DNA of 64,000 nucleotides from an uncultured Bacteroidota bacterium (GTDB lineage: Bacteria > Bacteroidota > Bacteroidia > Chitinophagales > Chitinophagaceae), in the NCBI GenBank assembly GCA_903906365.1, contig CAIVKC010000039.1, forward strand, positions 49,988 through 113,987, read 5' to 3'. The notes under the pieces are model-generated. The model was not told the origin of the DNA. It ran no database searches and saw only the letters and a list, made by a program, of their open reading frames with translations. The position numbers were made by a program, and so were the translations under genes. The stretch's first letter is position 1; every line of letters starts with the position of its first letter. Below are positions 8,742 through 17,141 of the stretch, in pieces.

Positions 8742-9024
8742 CTTTCGGCCTACCGCAAACCCATAACATCCAGGGGGGCTTCAAAAAGCAGATGGGCGAC
8801 TTTATTGAAGTCCCCCCGATAAAAAGGAGGGGCCATCCGGCAGTTGCCCGTTGGGAAGAATGGCGGACATTGCCCCCCGGGGGGCGCAGCGCCTTGGAAA
8901 TCGATGCGGCGGTTGATTAAAAAACAGTCGGGCAAACCAACTGAAAGGAAAGCTTTTCCCATCAGGGTAGCAGGGGTTGGCTCAGCAGCATTTAGCCGGC
9001 ATTTCCGAGGGCCCTGCGGATGAC
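8742..9024. other. Intergenic region with GC-rich repeat-like palindromes
   Basis: 283 bases between two convergent genes. It contains C-runs and G-runs (CCCCCC near 8812, GGAGGGG near 8826) and a perfect 12-base palindrome CCCCCCGGGGGG near 8874-8885. This resembles the short G/C-run repeats scattered between genes in many Bacteroidota genomes. A 60-codon reading frame here (8738-8920) has no protein-like composition and is not called. Confidence 0.35.
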
Positions 9025-10932
9025 TCAGGGATTGACAGCACAGCGTTCAATGGTGTTGTTAAAATGCTCCCTGAGGTAGGAAACCCTGTGGATCTGCCCG
9101 GGATCTTCCACATACAGGATAATCCAGTCATCCAGGGTCTTCCGTTTTGCCTGTAAGGTAACAGGGATGCCTATAAAATGCTGCAGCTCATTGTTGATTG
9201 GTTGCCCATTTTGACCCAGTATGAGATAATAATTGGCTTGACCAAGGGCATTTTTTACCATAAAAACCGGAGGAATGCCTCCCAACAGACAACGGGTGGC
9301 GCAGTCGCTATGGGCCCTTCCCTCCCCGGGTTTCATGACCCCGAAATAGCATTTTGGATCAATAATCTCTCCCTGAATGGTCTGGATACCGGCTATGTCC
9401 CGGGGTATACCTTCCAAGGCCCCGGTGGGGGACACGGAAACCAGCGGGTGCTCTGAGGGGTCAATCTGCAACAGCGTTTTTCCATCAAAATACAAAAGGG
9501 TTCCACGCAGAGTGACCTCCTTTCGTTGCAGGGAAAAATGACCTTTCTTTTCCAGGTCCACCATAATATCTTCTGCCCCATGCTTGCCATTTCCAACCAG
9601 CGGAATGCTGATCCACCGGGGGAATGCCTGACCGGAGCTGTCATTTTTTATTCTTAAACAGGGCACCGGTGTGGAAGAATAAACACCCGTAAGCTCGGTG
9701 AGCTGACCGGCTTCGAAAACCGAAGCGCTGAATTTTTTCTGCGAAATAGCCAGCAGGACAGACAGTGCGCTGGCAAGAAAGCACAACAGCAGGATCAGTT
9801 TCTGGAACCTTCCTGAAATGACTTTGGAAGAAAGCGGCTTCCAGCCTATGTAAAAATCATCCCGGGACCCTGCTTTTTTTGATGGGGCCGTTTCCGTTTC
9901 AATGACGGCTCCCGGTCTGGTTGTTCCTTCCGCAAAGGGAACCGGATTGACCCATACCCTGGAATGCTCCAGCCGAACATCATAGGTGGAAATTTTTTCA
10001 TGAAAAGGCGGTGGAGACTGCCCGTTATGGGGAAGGTATTGGTAGCCATGCCAGGGGCAGGTGATGCATCCGTCGATAATCCTTCCTTCTCCCAGGGGAC
10101 CGTTTTGATGCTTGCATAAGTTGCTTACCGCATATAGTTTTCCTTCCGTTCTGAAAATGGCAATCCTTTCCGGCCCAACGGAAATGACCTTGGCCAAATT
10201 TTCCTGTATGTCCTCCAGGCCGCAGACTTCCACAAAATGATTCAGGTTTTGGCCTGAGGTGACCGTATGATCCTTTTTGACCTCTTTGCTTCCTGCCCAC
10301 AGATGGAGTATGATCAGTGAGAAGGATCCAATAGCCAGTATTATGATAAAAACCGGGTTTGTCTCATATTGCAGGACCCCGGTCATTACATGTATCAAAA
10401 TCATGAAATAGGCCACATAGACCATCATATGGAGCGTTTTCCAGGTCTTTGGTCCCAGGTTATGGAGCCAGAAATCATGGCTGGTTACAGCCATGAGGAC
10501 CAAAATGATCAGGGCGGCAAATCCAAAGACCTGGAACGGCACCATGGCAACGGGACCGGCAGGGGAAGGGGTTGTCAATAGGGAAATCAGGGGCTGCACG
10601 TTTCCCTGGGAATGAAATTGAAGGATGCTGAATACGCCGTGGAACGCAGCCAGGCAGCACATCGTTACCCCCAGATGCCGGCGGTTATAGAGCAGGGGCA
10701 GGAATTTTTTATTGAGCCGGCAAAGCGGACCAACGCACAGGATCAGATGCAGCAGCAGCAGGGCCAGTGTGGAGGCGGAGCGGATCAGCAGGGTTTCAAA
10801 AGTATAATCCGGATTAAAAATGGCTGTGGCACCCATAAAGAAAAGCAGGTACAGCAGACAGAAACCTGCCAGCACCAGGTCATAGATTTTTTTCTGGCGG
10901 TTCCAGCTTACGGCCACATATGATACCCCCAT
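9025..10932 (-). CDS. Ferric-reductase-like membrane protein fused to a Rieske [2Fe-2S] domain and a Cys-rich tail
   Basis: 635 residues in three parts. Residues about 15-215 hold six or so transmembrane helices with several His (RRHLGVTMCCLAAFHGVF, WKTLHMMVYVAYFMILIHV), the b-type-haem pattern of ferric-reductase/MsrQ-like domains. Residues about 235-310 are a Rieske domain with CKH and CPWH, the two Cys-x-His pairs that bind the cluster. One more helix (about 370-390) precedes a C-terminal domain (about 400-635) with the motif DPKCYFGVMKPGEG and then DCATRC, which I cannot name. The layout suggests electron flow between haem and the 2Fe-2S centre at the membrane. It ends an apparent operon of three genes with 11376-10939 and 11586-11386. 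Donor and acceptor are unknown. Confidence 0.8.
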   Translation of the reverse strand: MGVSYVAVSWNRQKKIYDLVLAGFCLLYLLFFMGATAIFNPDYTFETLLIRSASTLALLLLHLILCVGPLCRLNKKFLPLLYNRRHLGVTMCCLAAFHGVFSILQFHSQGNVQPLISLLTTPSPAGPVAMVPFQVFGFAALIILVLMAVTSHDFWLHNLGPKTWKTLHMMVYVAYFMILIHVMTGVLQYETNPVFIIILAIGSFSLIILHLWAGSKEVKKDHTVTSGQNLNHFVEVCGLEDIQENLAKVISVGPERIAIFRTEGKLYAVSNLCKHQNGPLGEGRIIDGCITCPWHGYQYLPHNGQSPPPFHEKISTYDVRLEHSRVWVNPVPFAEGTTRPGAVIETETAPSKKAGSRDDFYIGWKPLSSKVISGRFQKLILLLCFLASALSVLLAISQKKFSASVFEAGQLTELTGVYSSTPVPCLRIKNDSSGQAFPRWISIPLVGNGKHGAEDIMVDLEKKGHFSLQRKEVTLRGTLLYFDGKTLLQIDPSEHPLVSVSPTGALEGIPRDIAGIQTIQGEIIDPKCYFGVMKPGEGRAHSDCATRCLLGGIPPVFMVKNALGQANYYLILGQNGQPINNELQHFIGIPVTLQAKRKTLDDWIILYVEDPGQIHRVSYLREHFNNTIERCAVNP

Positions 10933-10938
10933 AATCCC

Positions 10939-11376
10939 TTATAATTTTATACGCTCCAATGCGCGCTGATGAATTTTATCATAAACCAGGATGTAGTAAT
11001 CGGAGTGGTTGCTTTTTTCCAGTTGAAAACGATAAGTGCCCCTGGGCCCGATGATACCTAAGTATTTTCCCTGGTCTATATTACTTTCCGCCCCGGGAAT
11101 CTGGTAGAGGGTGACCTGGGGAGAAGCCAGTGGCTCGGTGCGCTGCAATTGCAGTTGTATGACAGTCTGCAGGGAGTCGGTCCGCAGTTCCAGCAAATAC
11201 CCCGGGCGACCGGCTGTTTTCAGCAGGACAGGGAGCCTTATAACCGGGGCGGGTTGCCATAGGTCCGCATCCCCTATCCGCCTTATTCCCAACCAGGAAG
11301 CCGTCAGACAAACCGGTATCAGCAGGGAAAGTGCCATCCAGATCTGTACGTGCCTTTTTCTGAGCGATTTCACCAT
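10939..11376 (-). CDS. Single-pass membrane protein of unknown function, partner of the Rieske protein
   Basis: 145 residues. A basic N-terminus (MVKSLRKRHVQIW) precedes one transmembrane helix (about residues 11-32), then an extracytoplasmic domain of about 110 residues that is predicted beta-rich and has no cysteine in it. I recognise no family. Its stop lies six bases before the start of the Rieske/ferric-reductase gene and its start nine bases after the stop of the 66-residue membrane protein, so the three are almost surely co-transcribed. The position suggests an assembly factor or subunit of the Rieske protein, which is inference from context only. Confidence 0.7.
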   Translation of the reverse strand: MVKSLRKRHVQIWMALSLLIPVCLTASWLGIRRIGDADLWQPAPVIRLPVLLKTAGRPGYLLELRTDSLQTVIQLQLQRTEPLASPQVTLYQIPGAESNIDQGKYLGIIGPRGTYRFQLEKSNHSDYYILVYDKIHQRALERIKL

Positions 11377-11385
11377 GTTCTCTGA

Positions 11386-11586
11386 TCATTTAAGGGTCAG
11401 CCATTTTCTTAGCAATACCGGCCACATCAACATCATACCCGGAATAATCAGGATCCTGAATCCCCAGGAACTGCCATGGGCAGCAGGGTCCATTTTTTGG
11501 ATGCCCTTCAAAATGAAGATGATGGCGAAAATAAACCCTGCGCCCAGATAAAGCGCTGAAAGATCTAAAACGAATGCTGTGATCAT
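11386..11586 (-). CDS. Small two-helix membrane protein
   Basis: 66 residues with two hydrophobic segments (about 3-25 and 43-60) separated by a short loop GIQKMDPAAHGSSWGFR. The protein is first in the three-gene unit with the single-pass protein and the Rieske/ferric-reductase protein. No catalytic residues are visible. Its size and topology suggest a small subunit of a membrane redox complex. Support is the tight spacing, membrane-protein composition and lack of a better frame on the other strand. The next gene upstream is divergent, so this operon's promoter lies in 11587-11783. Confidence 0.65.
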   Translation of the reverse strand: MITAFVLDLSALYLGAGFIFAIIFILKGIQKMDPAAHGSSWGFRILIIPGMMLMWPVLLRKWLTLK

Positions 11587-11783
11587 GGATTAAAAGGTTT
11601 CCTATGATTTCCTTGGTGCTAACCAAGGCAAATTATGATTTATTGGGCGATGAACCCCCTGTGGGGATCAGGTATTTTAAAACGGCGGATGCCCTGGTCA
11701 GGGGATGGGCAGCGGGACCCGGGTGCTGACGGCTTCTTTGTTTCCTGCCCCCGGGTAGGCCGGATTATCCAGGATCAATCAAT

Positions 11784-11826
11784 AAGCTAAAATATTTAGC
11801 ATACTAAATGCTAAAAATATTAGCAT
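11784..11826. promoter_or_regulatory. Array of four alternating 7-bp half-operators upstream of the dnaE2-like/dinB genes
   Basis: Half-sites start exactly every 12 bases: AAGCTAA (11784), TTAGCAT (11796), ATGCTAA (11808) and TTAGCAT (11820). Each is the reverse complement of its neighbour (the first has one mismatch) and each gap is five bases, so three overlapping dyads can be drawn. The array ends 36 bases before the polymerase start. Such spacing is typical of co-operative repressor binding, and the genes downstream are usually SOS-controlled, so a LexA-like or other damage-responsive repressor is the likely ligand. A possible -7 box (TACCTTAG, one mismatch to TAnnTTTG) lies at 11834-11841. 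Confidence 0.7.
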
Positions 11827-11862
11827 TTAGGACTACCTTAGCCGCCGGAGTCAGGATGAAAT

Positions 11863-14859
11863 ATGTATATAAATTGCAAGACCTATTTTAGTTTTCGGTA
11901 CGGGACCATTGCCACAGAAGAGCTGGTGAGCAGCGCTGCGGCTCAGGGAATACAGGCCCTTGCCCTGACCAATATCAACAATACCTGTGATGCCTGGGAT
12001 TTTGTGCAAAGCTGTCATAAGCATGGTATCAAGCCTGTCGTAGGGGCGGAAATCCGCAATGGAGACGATCTGCTCTACATCCTGCTGGCTGCCAACAACA
12101 AAGGGATCCAATGGATCAATTATTATATATCCACCCACCTGATTGCCAAGGAAAAATTCCCCGAGCAGGCCGGTCCCGCCTGTTTTTTCTGGGATCCGGG
12201 GGATGGGTTTGTCGTTTATCCCTACGGGAAAAAAAACCTGCCGGACCTGCTTGCCAATGAGTTTTCAGGCATAAGACCCCATGAAGTCAATAAACTTTTT
12301 GCGGCCGACCTCTCCGGCTTTACCCGGAAACTGGTCATATTACAGTCCGTTACCTACCAGGACAGGAAGCACTTTGACCTACACCGCCTGCTTCGGTGTA
12401 TTGATAAAAATGTCCTGGGAACCAAACTTCCTGCCAGCGGGCTGGCCGGACCCGGTGAATATTTTGTTTCAGAAATGAAACTGATAGAGCAGTACAGTAA
12501 ATATCCCTTTTTGATCACCAATACCTACAGGCTGATGGATGCCTGCAATATCAGCATTGAATTCGGGACCGACAAAAACAAACGGAATTTTAGTGCTGCC
12601 CGAAAGGATGATATTGAGTTATTAAAAAAGCTGGCATTTGAGGGGATGCGCCTTCGCTATGGTCCCAGCCATGCCCTTGCCCAGCAGCGGGTAAATAAGG
12701 AACTGGAAATCATTGACAAACTTGGCTTCAATGCCTATTTCCTGATTACCTGGGACATTATCCGCTATGCGAGGGCCAGGGGGTTTTATTATGTAGGTAG
12801 GGGCAGCGGGGCCAATTCGATTGTGGCTTATTGCCTGCAGATTACCGACGTGGATCCCATCGAACTGGATTTATACTTCGAACGTTTTCTCAATCCATAC
12901 CGTAGTTCGCCCCCTGATTTTGATATTGATTTTTCCTGGCTTGACCGCGATGAGGTGATAGACTATGTGTTCAAACGGTATGGTGAATCACGCGTGGCCC
13001 TGTTGGGTATGTATACTACCTTCCAGTTCAACGCTGTTATACGGCAGCTCGGCAAAGTCTTTGGGCTTCCCAAGGCCGAGATCGATCTGCTTGGGGAAAG
13101 GGGCTATTATTACGGGGAAGGCAGGGCAGCCCATTTCGCAGGTAAGACCAGGGAGGATAACATACAGCGGCTGATTTTACAATATGGCAAACTGATGAAT
13201 AATTTCCCCGATCACCTGAGTATACACCCCGGCGGTATGCTCATCAGCGAGGAGCCCATTCATACCTATACAGCCACCTATCTGCCTCCCAAAAATTTTG
13301 TGACCACCCAAATCGATATGTTTGGCGCAGAGCATATCGGCCTTTATAAGCTTGATATCCTAAGCCAGCGGGGGCTGGGCCATATTAAGGAAACCATCCG
13401 GCTTGTCAGGGACAATAGGCAGGTGCAGGTCAATATCGGGGAGGTGGAAAAATTCAAGCAGGATTTTCTGGTCCGAAAGCAGATAAAGGACGTAAATACA
13501 ATTGGCTGCTTTTACATAGAGTCTCCGGCCATGCGTCAATTGCTCAAAAAGCTTTCCTGCGACGATTATATTACGCTGGTGGCAGCCAGTTCCATTATCC
13601 GTCCTGGGGTAGCCAGCAGCGGTATGATGCGCGAATATATCTTCCGCTACCACAACGGGGATAAATTTGAGTACATCCACCCGGTGATGAAAGAACTGCT
13701 GGCTGAGACCTATGGGGTTATGGTATTCCAGGAAGATGTGATCAAGGTAGCCCATCATTTCGCGGGGCTGGATATGGGGGAGGCTGACATATTGAGGAGG
13801 GCAATGAGCGGAAAATACAGGGGAAACCAGGAGATGATGCGAATAAGGGATAAGTTTTTTGTGAATTGTGCTGAGCGTGGATATCCCGATGATATCAGCA
13901 GGGAGGTCTGGAGGCAGATTGAAAGTTTTGGCGGCTACAGTTTCTCAAAAGCCCATTCCGCATCCTTTGCTGTTGAGAGTTTCCAGGATCTCTATTTGAA
14001 GACCTATTATCCGATGGAGTTTATGGTGGGGGTTATCAATAATTTCGGGGGGTTCTATTCGACCAGCCTCTACTTCTATGAACTCATCAAGGCTGGCGCG
14101 GGGGTTCACCTCCCCTGCGTCAATAAAAGCGAATACCTAACCCATATATATGGTAGGGAAGTGTATGCCGGGCTGGTGCATATAAAAGAGCTGGAAAAGG
14201 AGCTAGGCCTTCAAATCGTGGCGGAAAGGAAAAGGGGCGGATGTTTCCTTCACCTGCAGGATTTTATCGAACGTACCGATATAGCGGCCGAACAGCTCAA
14301 TATATTAGTTAGTATCGGGGCACTCCGGTTTACCTCAAAAAGCAAAAAGCAATTATTATGGGAGGCCAACTTTCTGCAAAAGAAAAACAAGATGCACCTT
14401 CCGGCACACCAGTCCATATTCAGGGAGGAGCCCCGGGCTTTTGCATTACCCCGGCTGATCGATCATCCCGTGGATGATATGTATGATGAGATGGAGATTC
14501 TTGGTTTCCCCCTGCGCAATCCATTTGAACTGGTCAACGATGACCCGGCAAAATATACACCCGCCAGGGAGCTCGATCAGCATATCGGGCGGGAGATTAC
14601 CCTGCTGGGTTACTATGTCACCTACAAGGTCGTGCCTACCAAAAAAAGCACGGTCATGTCTTTTGGGACTTTTATTGACGCCAACCTGGACTGGATTGAC
14701 ACGGTTCATTTCCCGGATTCACTCAGGCAGTATCCGCTGCAGGGAGGCGGGTTTTACCGGATCACCGGTAAGGTCGTAGAAGATTTCAGCGCTTGCAGCG
14801 TGGAGGTACATGCAATGTACAGGGTAGGTTACCGGGACCGGAAGTACAAAAACCTATAA
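11863..14859 (+). CDS. dnaE2: DNA polymerase III alpha subunit, error-prone DnaE2-like
   Basis: 998 residues, shorter than replicative DnaE (about 1,160). The N-terminal PHP domain is degenerate: the usual metal-binding His-x-His near the start reads NCKTYFSF, so PHP exonuclease activity is probably lost. The polymerase core is intact: GRGSGANS (about 314-321), the catalytic pair in PPDFDIDF (Asp354, Asp356), and a third acidic position in KLDILSQRG. The helix-hairpin-helix region (FGGYSFSKAHSASFA) and an OB-fold (about 900-970) complete the C-terminus. DnaE2 enzymes carry out translesion synthesis after damage, usually with an ImuB/DinB-type partner; here dinB starts two bases after the stop. 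The operator array at 11784-11826 suggests damage-inducible control. The gene name follows function and context. Confidence 0.88.
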   Translation: MYINCKTYFSFRYGTIATEELVSSAAAQGIQALALTNINNTCDAWDFVQSCHKHGIKPVVGAEIRNGDDLLYILLAANNKGIQWINYYISTHLIAKEKFPEQAGPACFFWDPGDGFVVYPYGKKNLPDLLANEFSGIRPHEVNKLFAADLSGFTRKLVILQSVTYQDRKHFDLHRLLRCIDKNVLGTKLPASGLAGPGEYFVSEMKLIEQYSKYPFLITNTYRLMDACNISIEFGTDKNKRNFSAARKDDIELLKKLAFEGMRLRYGPSHALAQQRVNKELEIIDKLGFNAYFLITWDIIRYARARGFYYVGRGSGANSIVAYCLQITDVDPIELDLYFERFLNPYRSSPPDFDIDFSWLDRDEVIDYVFKRYGESRVALLGMYTTFQFNAVIRQLGKVFGLPKAEIDLLGERGYYYGEGRAAHFAGKTREDNIQRLILQYGKLMNNFPDHLSIHPGGMLISEEPIHTYTATYLPPKNFVTTQIDMFGAEHIGLYKLDILSQRGLGHIKETIRLVRDNRQVQVNIGEVEKFKQDFLVRKQIKDVNTIGCFYIESPAMRQLLKKLSCDDYITLVAASSIIRPGVASSGMMREYIFRYHNGDKFEYIHPVMKELLAETYGVMVFQEDVIKVAHHFAGLDMGEADILRRAMSGKYRGNQEMMRIRDKFFVNCAERGYPDDISREVWRQIESFGGYSFSKAHSASFAVESFQDLYLKTYYPMEFMVGVINNFGGFYSTSLYFYELIKAGAGVHLPCVNKSEYLTHIYGREVYAGLVHIKELEKELGLQIVAERKRGGCFLHLQDFIERTDIAAEQLNILVSIGALRFTSKSKKQLLWEANFLQKKNKMHLPAHQSIFREEPRAFALPRLIDHPVDDMYDEMEILGFPLRNPFELVNDDPAKYTPARELDQHIGREITLLGYYVTYKVVPTKKSTVMSFGTFIDANLDWIDTVHFPDSLRQYPLQGGGFYRITGKVVEDFSACSVEVHAMYRVGYRDRKYKNL

Positions 14860-14860
14860 C

Positions 14861-16024
14861 ATGTTTTTATCCAGGGAAAGGCATATCGCACATTTTGACC
14901 TTGACGCATTTTTTGTGTCGGTGGAGCAGCTCAAAAATCCCCAACTCAGGGGCAAACCCCTCATTGTAGGGGGCGCGGGAGACAGGGGAGTGGTGGCAGC
15001 CTGCAGTTATGAGGCCCGCAGTTTCGGCATACACAGTGCCATGCCCATGAAGATCGCAAGGAGACTTTGTCCCGGGGTGCTTGTCATCCGGGGTGATTAC
15101 GAGGCGTACAGTAAATTTTCGAGCCTGGTGACGGAGGTCATCAGCGACAATGTCCCATTGTTCGAAAAATCCTCCATCGATGAATTTTATATTGACCTGA
15201 CCGGAATGGATACCTTTTTTGGGTGCAGCAAGTTCACCGCATTACTGCGGAAAAAAGTATTCAGGGAAAGCGGCCTGCCGATATCCTACGGACTGGCCAG
15301 TAATAAGCTCATCAGCAAAGTTGCCACCAATGAAGTAAAGCCCAACGGGCAGATCGAGATACCCTATGGGGAAGAGAAAAATTTCCTATCTCCCTTGAGT
15401 ATAGTTAAGATTCCGGGCATCGGCAAACAAACCGCTATGCTGCTGCTCAAAATGGGGGTGGAAACGGTCAAAATTCTCAGTGAGATACCGCTGGAAATGA
15501 TGGAAAACCTCCTTGGTAAAAATGGTACGGAACTATGGCGAAAGTCCAACGGTATCGACGAAACCCCGGTGATACCTTACCGGGAGGCCAAATCCATTTC
15601 TACGGAGAGCACCTTTCAGCAGGATACGATCGACATGACTTTTTTGCACAGCGAACTGGTCCGCATGACAGAAAAGATTGCCTTCCAGCTGCGCGAACAG
15701 CATAAGCTAACCGGCTGTGTTACCGTAAAACTCCGCTATTCAAACTTTCAAACATTCACCAGGCAGGCTACGATCCCCTATACCAATGCCGATCATCTCC
15801 TGCTGAAAACCGCCAGGGAGCTTTTTAACAGCCTCTATGAAAGACGTATGCTGATCCGGCTGGTAGGCATCCGCTTTACCAACCTGGTTCCGGGCAATTA
15901 CCAGATCAGTCTCTTTGATGATACCCAGGAAATGATCAAACTCTACCAGGCCATTGACAGCATCAAGCACCGTTATGGCGAACAGTTTCTCTTTCGGGCC
16001 AGGGGGGCCGGCAGGGCTCTTTAG
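14861..16024 (+). CDS. dinB: Y-family DNA polymerase IV
   Basis: 387 residues. The catalytic acids are visible: Asp13 in HFDLDAFFVSVE and Asp107-Glu108 in SSIDEFYID, which bind the two metals of Y-family polymerases. A helix-hairpin-helix thumb follows (IVKIPGIGKQTAMLLLKMGV). Near the C-terminus, QISLF fits the QxSLF beta-clamp-binding motif. An intact active site sets it apart from ImuB, whose site is dead, so this is a working Pol IV rather than a scaffold. It starts two bases after the dnaE2-like gene and is surely co-transcribed with it, sharing the upstream operator array. Role: bypass of damaged template bases. Confidence 0.93.
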   Translation: MFLSRERHIAHFDLDAFFVSVEQLKNPQLRGKPLIVGGAGDRGVVAACSYEARSFGIHSAMPMKIARRLCPGVLVIRGDYEAYSKFSSLVTEVISDNVPLFEKSSIDEFYIDLTGMDTFFGCSKFTALLRKKVFRESGLPISYGLASNKLISKVATNEVKPNGQIEIPYGEEKNFLSPLSIVKIPGIGKQTAMLLLKMGVETVKILSEIPLEMMENLLGKNGTELWRKSNGIDETPVIPYREAKSISTESTFQQDTIDMTFLHSELVRMTEKIAFQLREQHKLTGCVTVKLRYSNFQTFTRQATIPYTNADHLLLKTARELFNSLYERRMLIRLVGIRFTNLVPGNYQISLFDDTQEMIKLYQAIDSIKHRYGEQFLFRARGAGRAL

Positions 16025-16043
16025 GAACCGGGCTGGCCTGACT

Positions 16044-16061
16044 CCAGGGGGTGTACCCTGG
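16044..16061. terminator. Possible bidirectional hairpin between dinB and SRAP genes
   Basis: CCAGGG (16044-16049) pairs with CCCTGG (16056-16061) across a six-base loop, in the 38-base gap between convergent genes. TTATTT follows on the plus strand. The hairpin is short, so support is modest. Confidence 0.4.
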
Positions 16062-16062
16062 G

Positions 16063-16878
16063 TTATTTCACCGGCTGGAGGTCCAGTGCGGGCAGGTCCC
16101 CATAATGGAAGGGATTTTCCGGATCCGGCGCACTCAAAAAATCCTTGGCAACCGTATAGGCTTCCATTTCCTGCCAGGGAAATGAATAATGCACGATCTC
16201 GTTGATTCTTTTTTCGGAAAGATCCTCCAGCAGCCATTCGTAGGCCAGCTCCTCGTTTAATACCAGCGGCATCCTTTTTTTGGAATTATGCACCTGTTCC
16301 ATCAGGGGATTTGCCCTGGTGGTCACGATGGCAAAGGTATCGACATGTTCCCCCGTATTCCTGTCCGTCCAGGGCTGCCAGATCCCCGCCAGATAGAAGT
16401 AGTCTTTATGTTTTATTCCGATATGATAGGGATACTTGATGGGGTTTTTTACCGGCTCCCCGGTCCGTTTGTTTGCCGGAAAAACATGCCGCCATTCATA
16501 AAAGCCACTGCTCAGGACCAGACACCTCCTGTGGAGGGCTGCATCCCGGTATATCTTACCCGGATGCAGCATTTCTTCCCCGATGGCATTGAGTGTGGTG
16601 ATAGGCGGATGAAACCTGCCCTGGCTGTCTTTATAACCCCGCCTCATTTTCTGGGCATCCTCCCTGGTTTTGATATAAGCTGGTAAAAACCCCCATTCCA
16701 TCTGGACGAGGTCGAAGTCTTTGCGCCCGGGGACCTTTCTTAATACGGCGCTGTTGCTGTAATCAAAACCGCTCTGCACAGGATCTTTCAGGAAATCGTA
16801 CCCTGCCAGGGCCTTTTCAATCTCCTTGAGCCGGAGGAACTCCGTGCGGGTGACCAGCTGACCATTGTAATAACACAT
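16063..16878 (-). CDS. SRAP-domain abasic-site crosslinking protein (YedK/HMCES family)
   Basis: 271 residues beginning MCYYN. Cys2, exposed after Met removal, is the residue that forms a covalent link with abasic sites in single-stranded DNA. Other family positions are present: Asn in TTLNAIGEE, Glu in SGFYEWR, and the His in VHNSKKRMPLVL. Proteins of this family shield abasic sites at stalled forks and were first linked to the SOS response. The gene faces the dnaE2-like/dinB pair tail to tail, 38 bases away, which groups it with them by function but not by transcript. It follows a 77-residue gene by three bases and is last in that minus-strand unit. The gene is about 40 residues longer than E. 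coli YedK. Confidence 0.92.
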   Translation of the reverse strand: MCYYNGQLVTRTEFLRLKEIEKALAGYDFLKDPVQSGFDYSNSAVLRKVPGRKDFDLVQMEWGFLPAYIKTREDAQKMRRGYKDSQGRFHPPITTLNAIGEEMLHPGKIYRDAALHRRCLVLSSGFYEWRHVFPANKRTGEPVKNPIKYPYHIGIKHKDYFYLAGIWQPWTDRNTGEHVDTFAIVTTRANPLMEQVHNSKKRMPLVLNEELAYEWLLEDLSEKRINEIVHYSFPWQEMEAYTVAKDFLSAPDPENPFHYGDLPALDLQPVK

Positions 16879-16881
16879 GAT

Positions 16882-17115
16882 CTATTTTTTTATTTTGTAA
16901 TAGGATTCAATGAACAGGCCGGTTTGTTCTGAGAGCGCCTGCCTGCCCTCGGGAACGGAGGTCCAGAACAATCCTCCGTTTGCATGGGTAGCACGCGTTA
17001 TGACCAGGGGGAGGGTTTTATCCGGAAACGTGATTCTGAAAAGCCGATGTCCCGAAAGGGTGAAGGCTTCTACTTTGAGCACCTGGTTGGCGGTATGCAG
17101 TTCAAACATTTCCAT
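16882..17115 (-). CDS. Small conserved-looking hypothetical protein
   Basis: 77 residues, no signal peptide and no transmembrane helix. It is predicted beta-rich, with hydrophobic/charged alternation (FELHTANQVLKVEAFTLSG, then HRLFRITFPDK) and a C-terminal FIESYYKIKK. I do not recognise the family. The stop is three bases before the SRAP start and the gene starts 26 bases after the beta-lactamase-like stop, so it looks translationally coupled to the SRAP gene. It may be a small cytoplasmic partner; no function is claimed. Confidence 0.65.
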   Translation of the reverse strand: MEMFELHTANQVLKVEAFTLSGHRLFRITFPDKTLPLVITRATHANGGLFWTSVPEGRQALSEQTGLFIESYYKIKK

Positions 17116-17141
17116 CAGTGATACATTGGCCCCCCTGGGCC

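Noticed and set aside
8738..8920. 60-codon plus-strand ORF
   Set aside because: Low-complexity Pro/Arg/Gly composition, in a repeat-like intergenic stretch, with no motif or ribosome-binding context.
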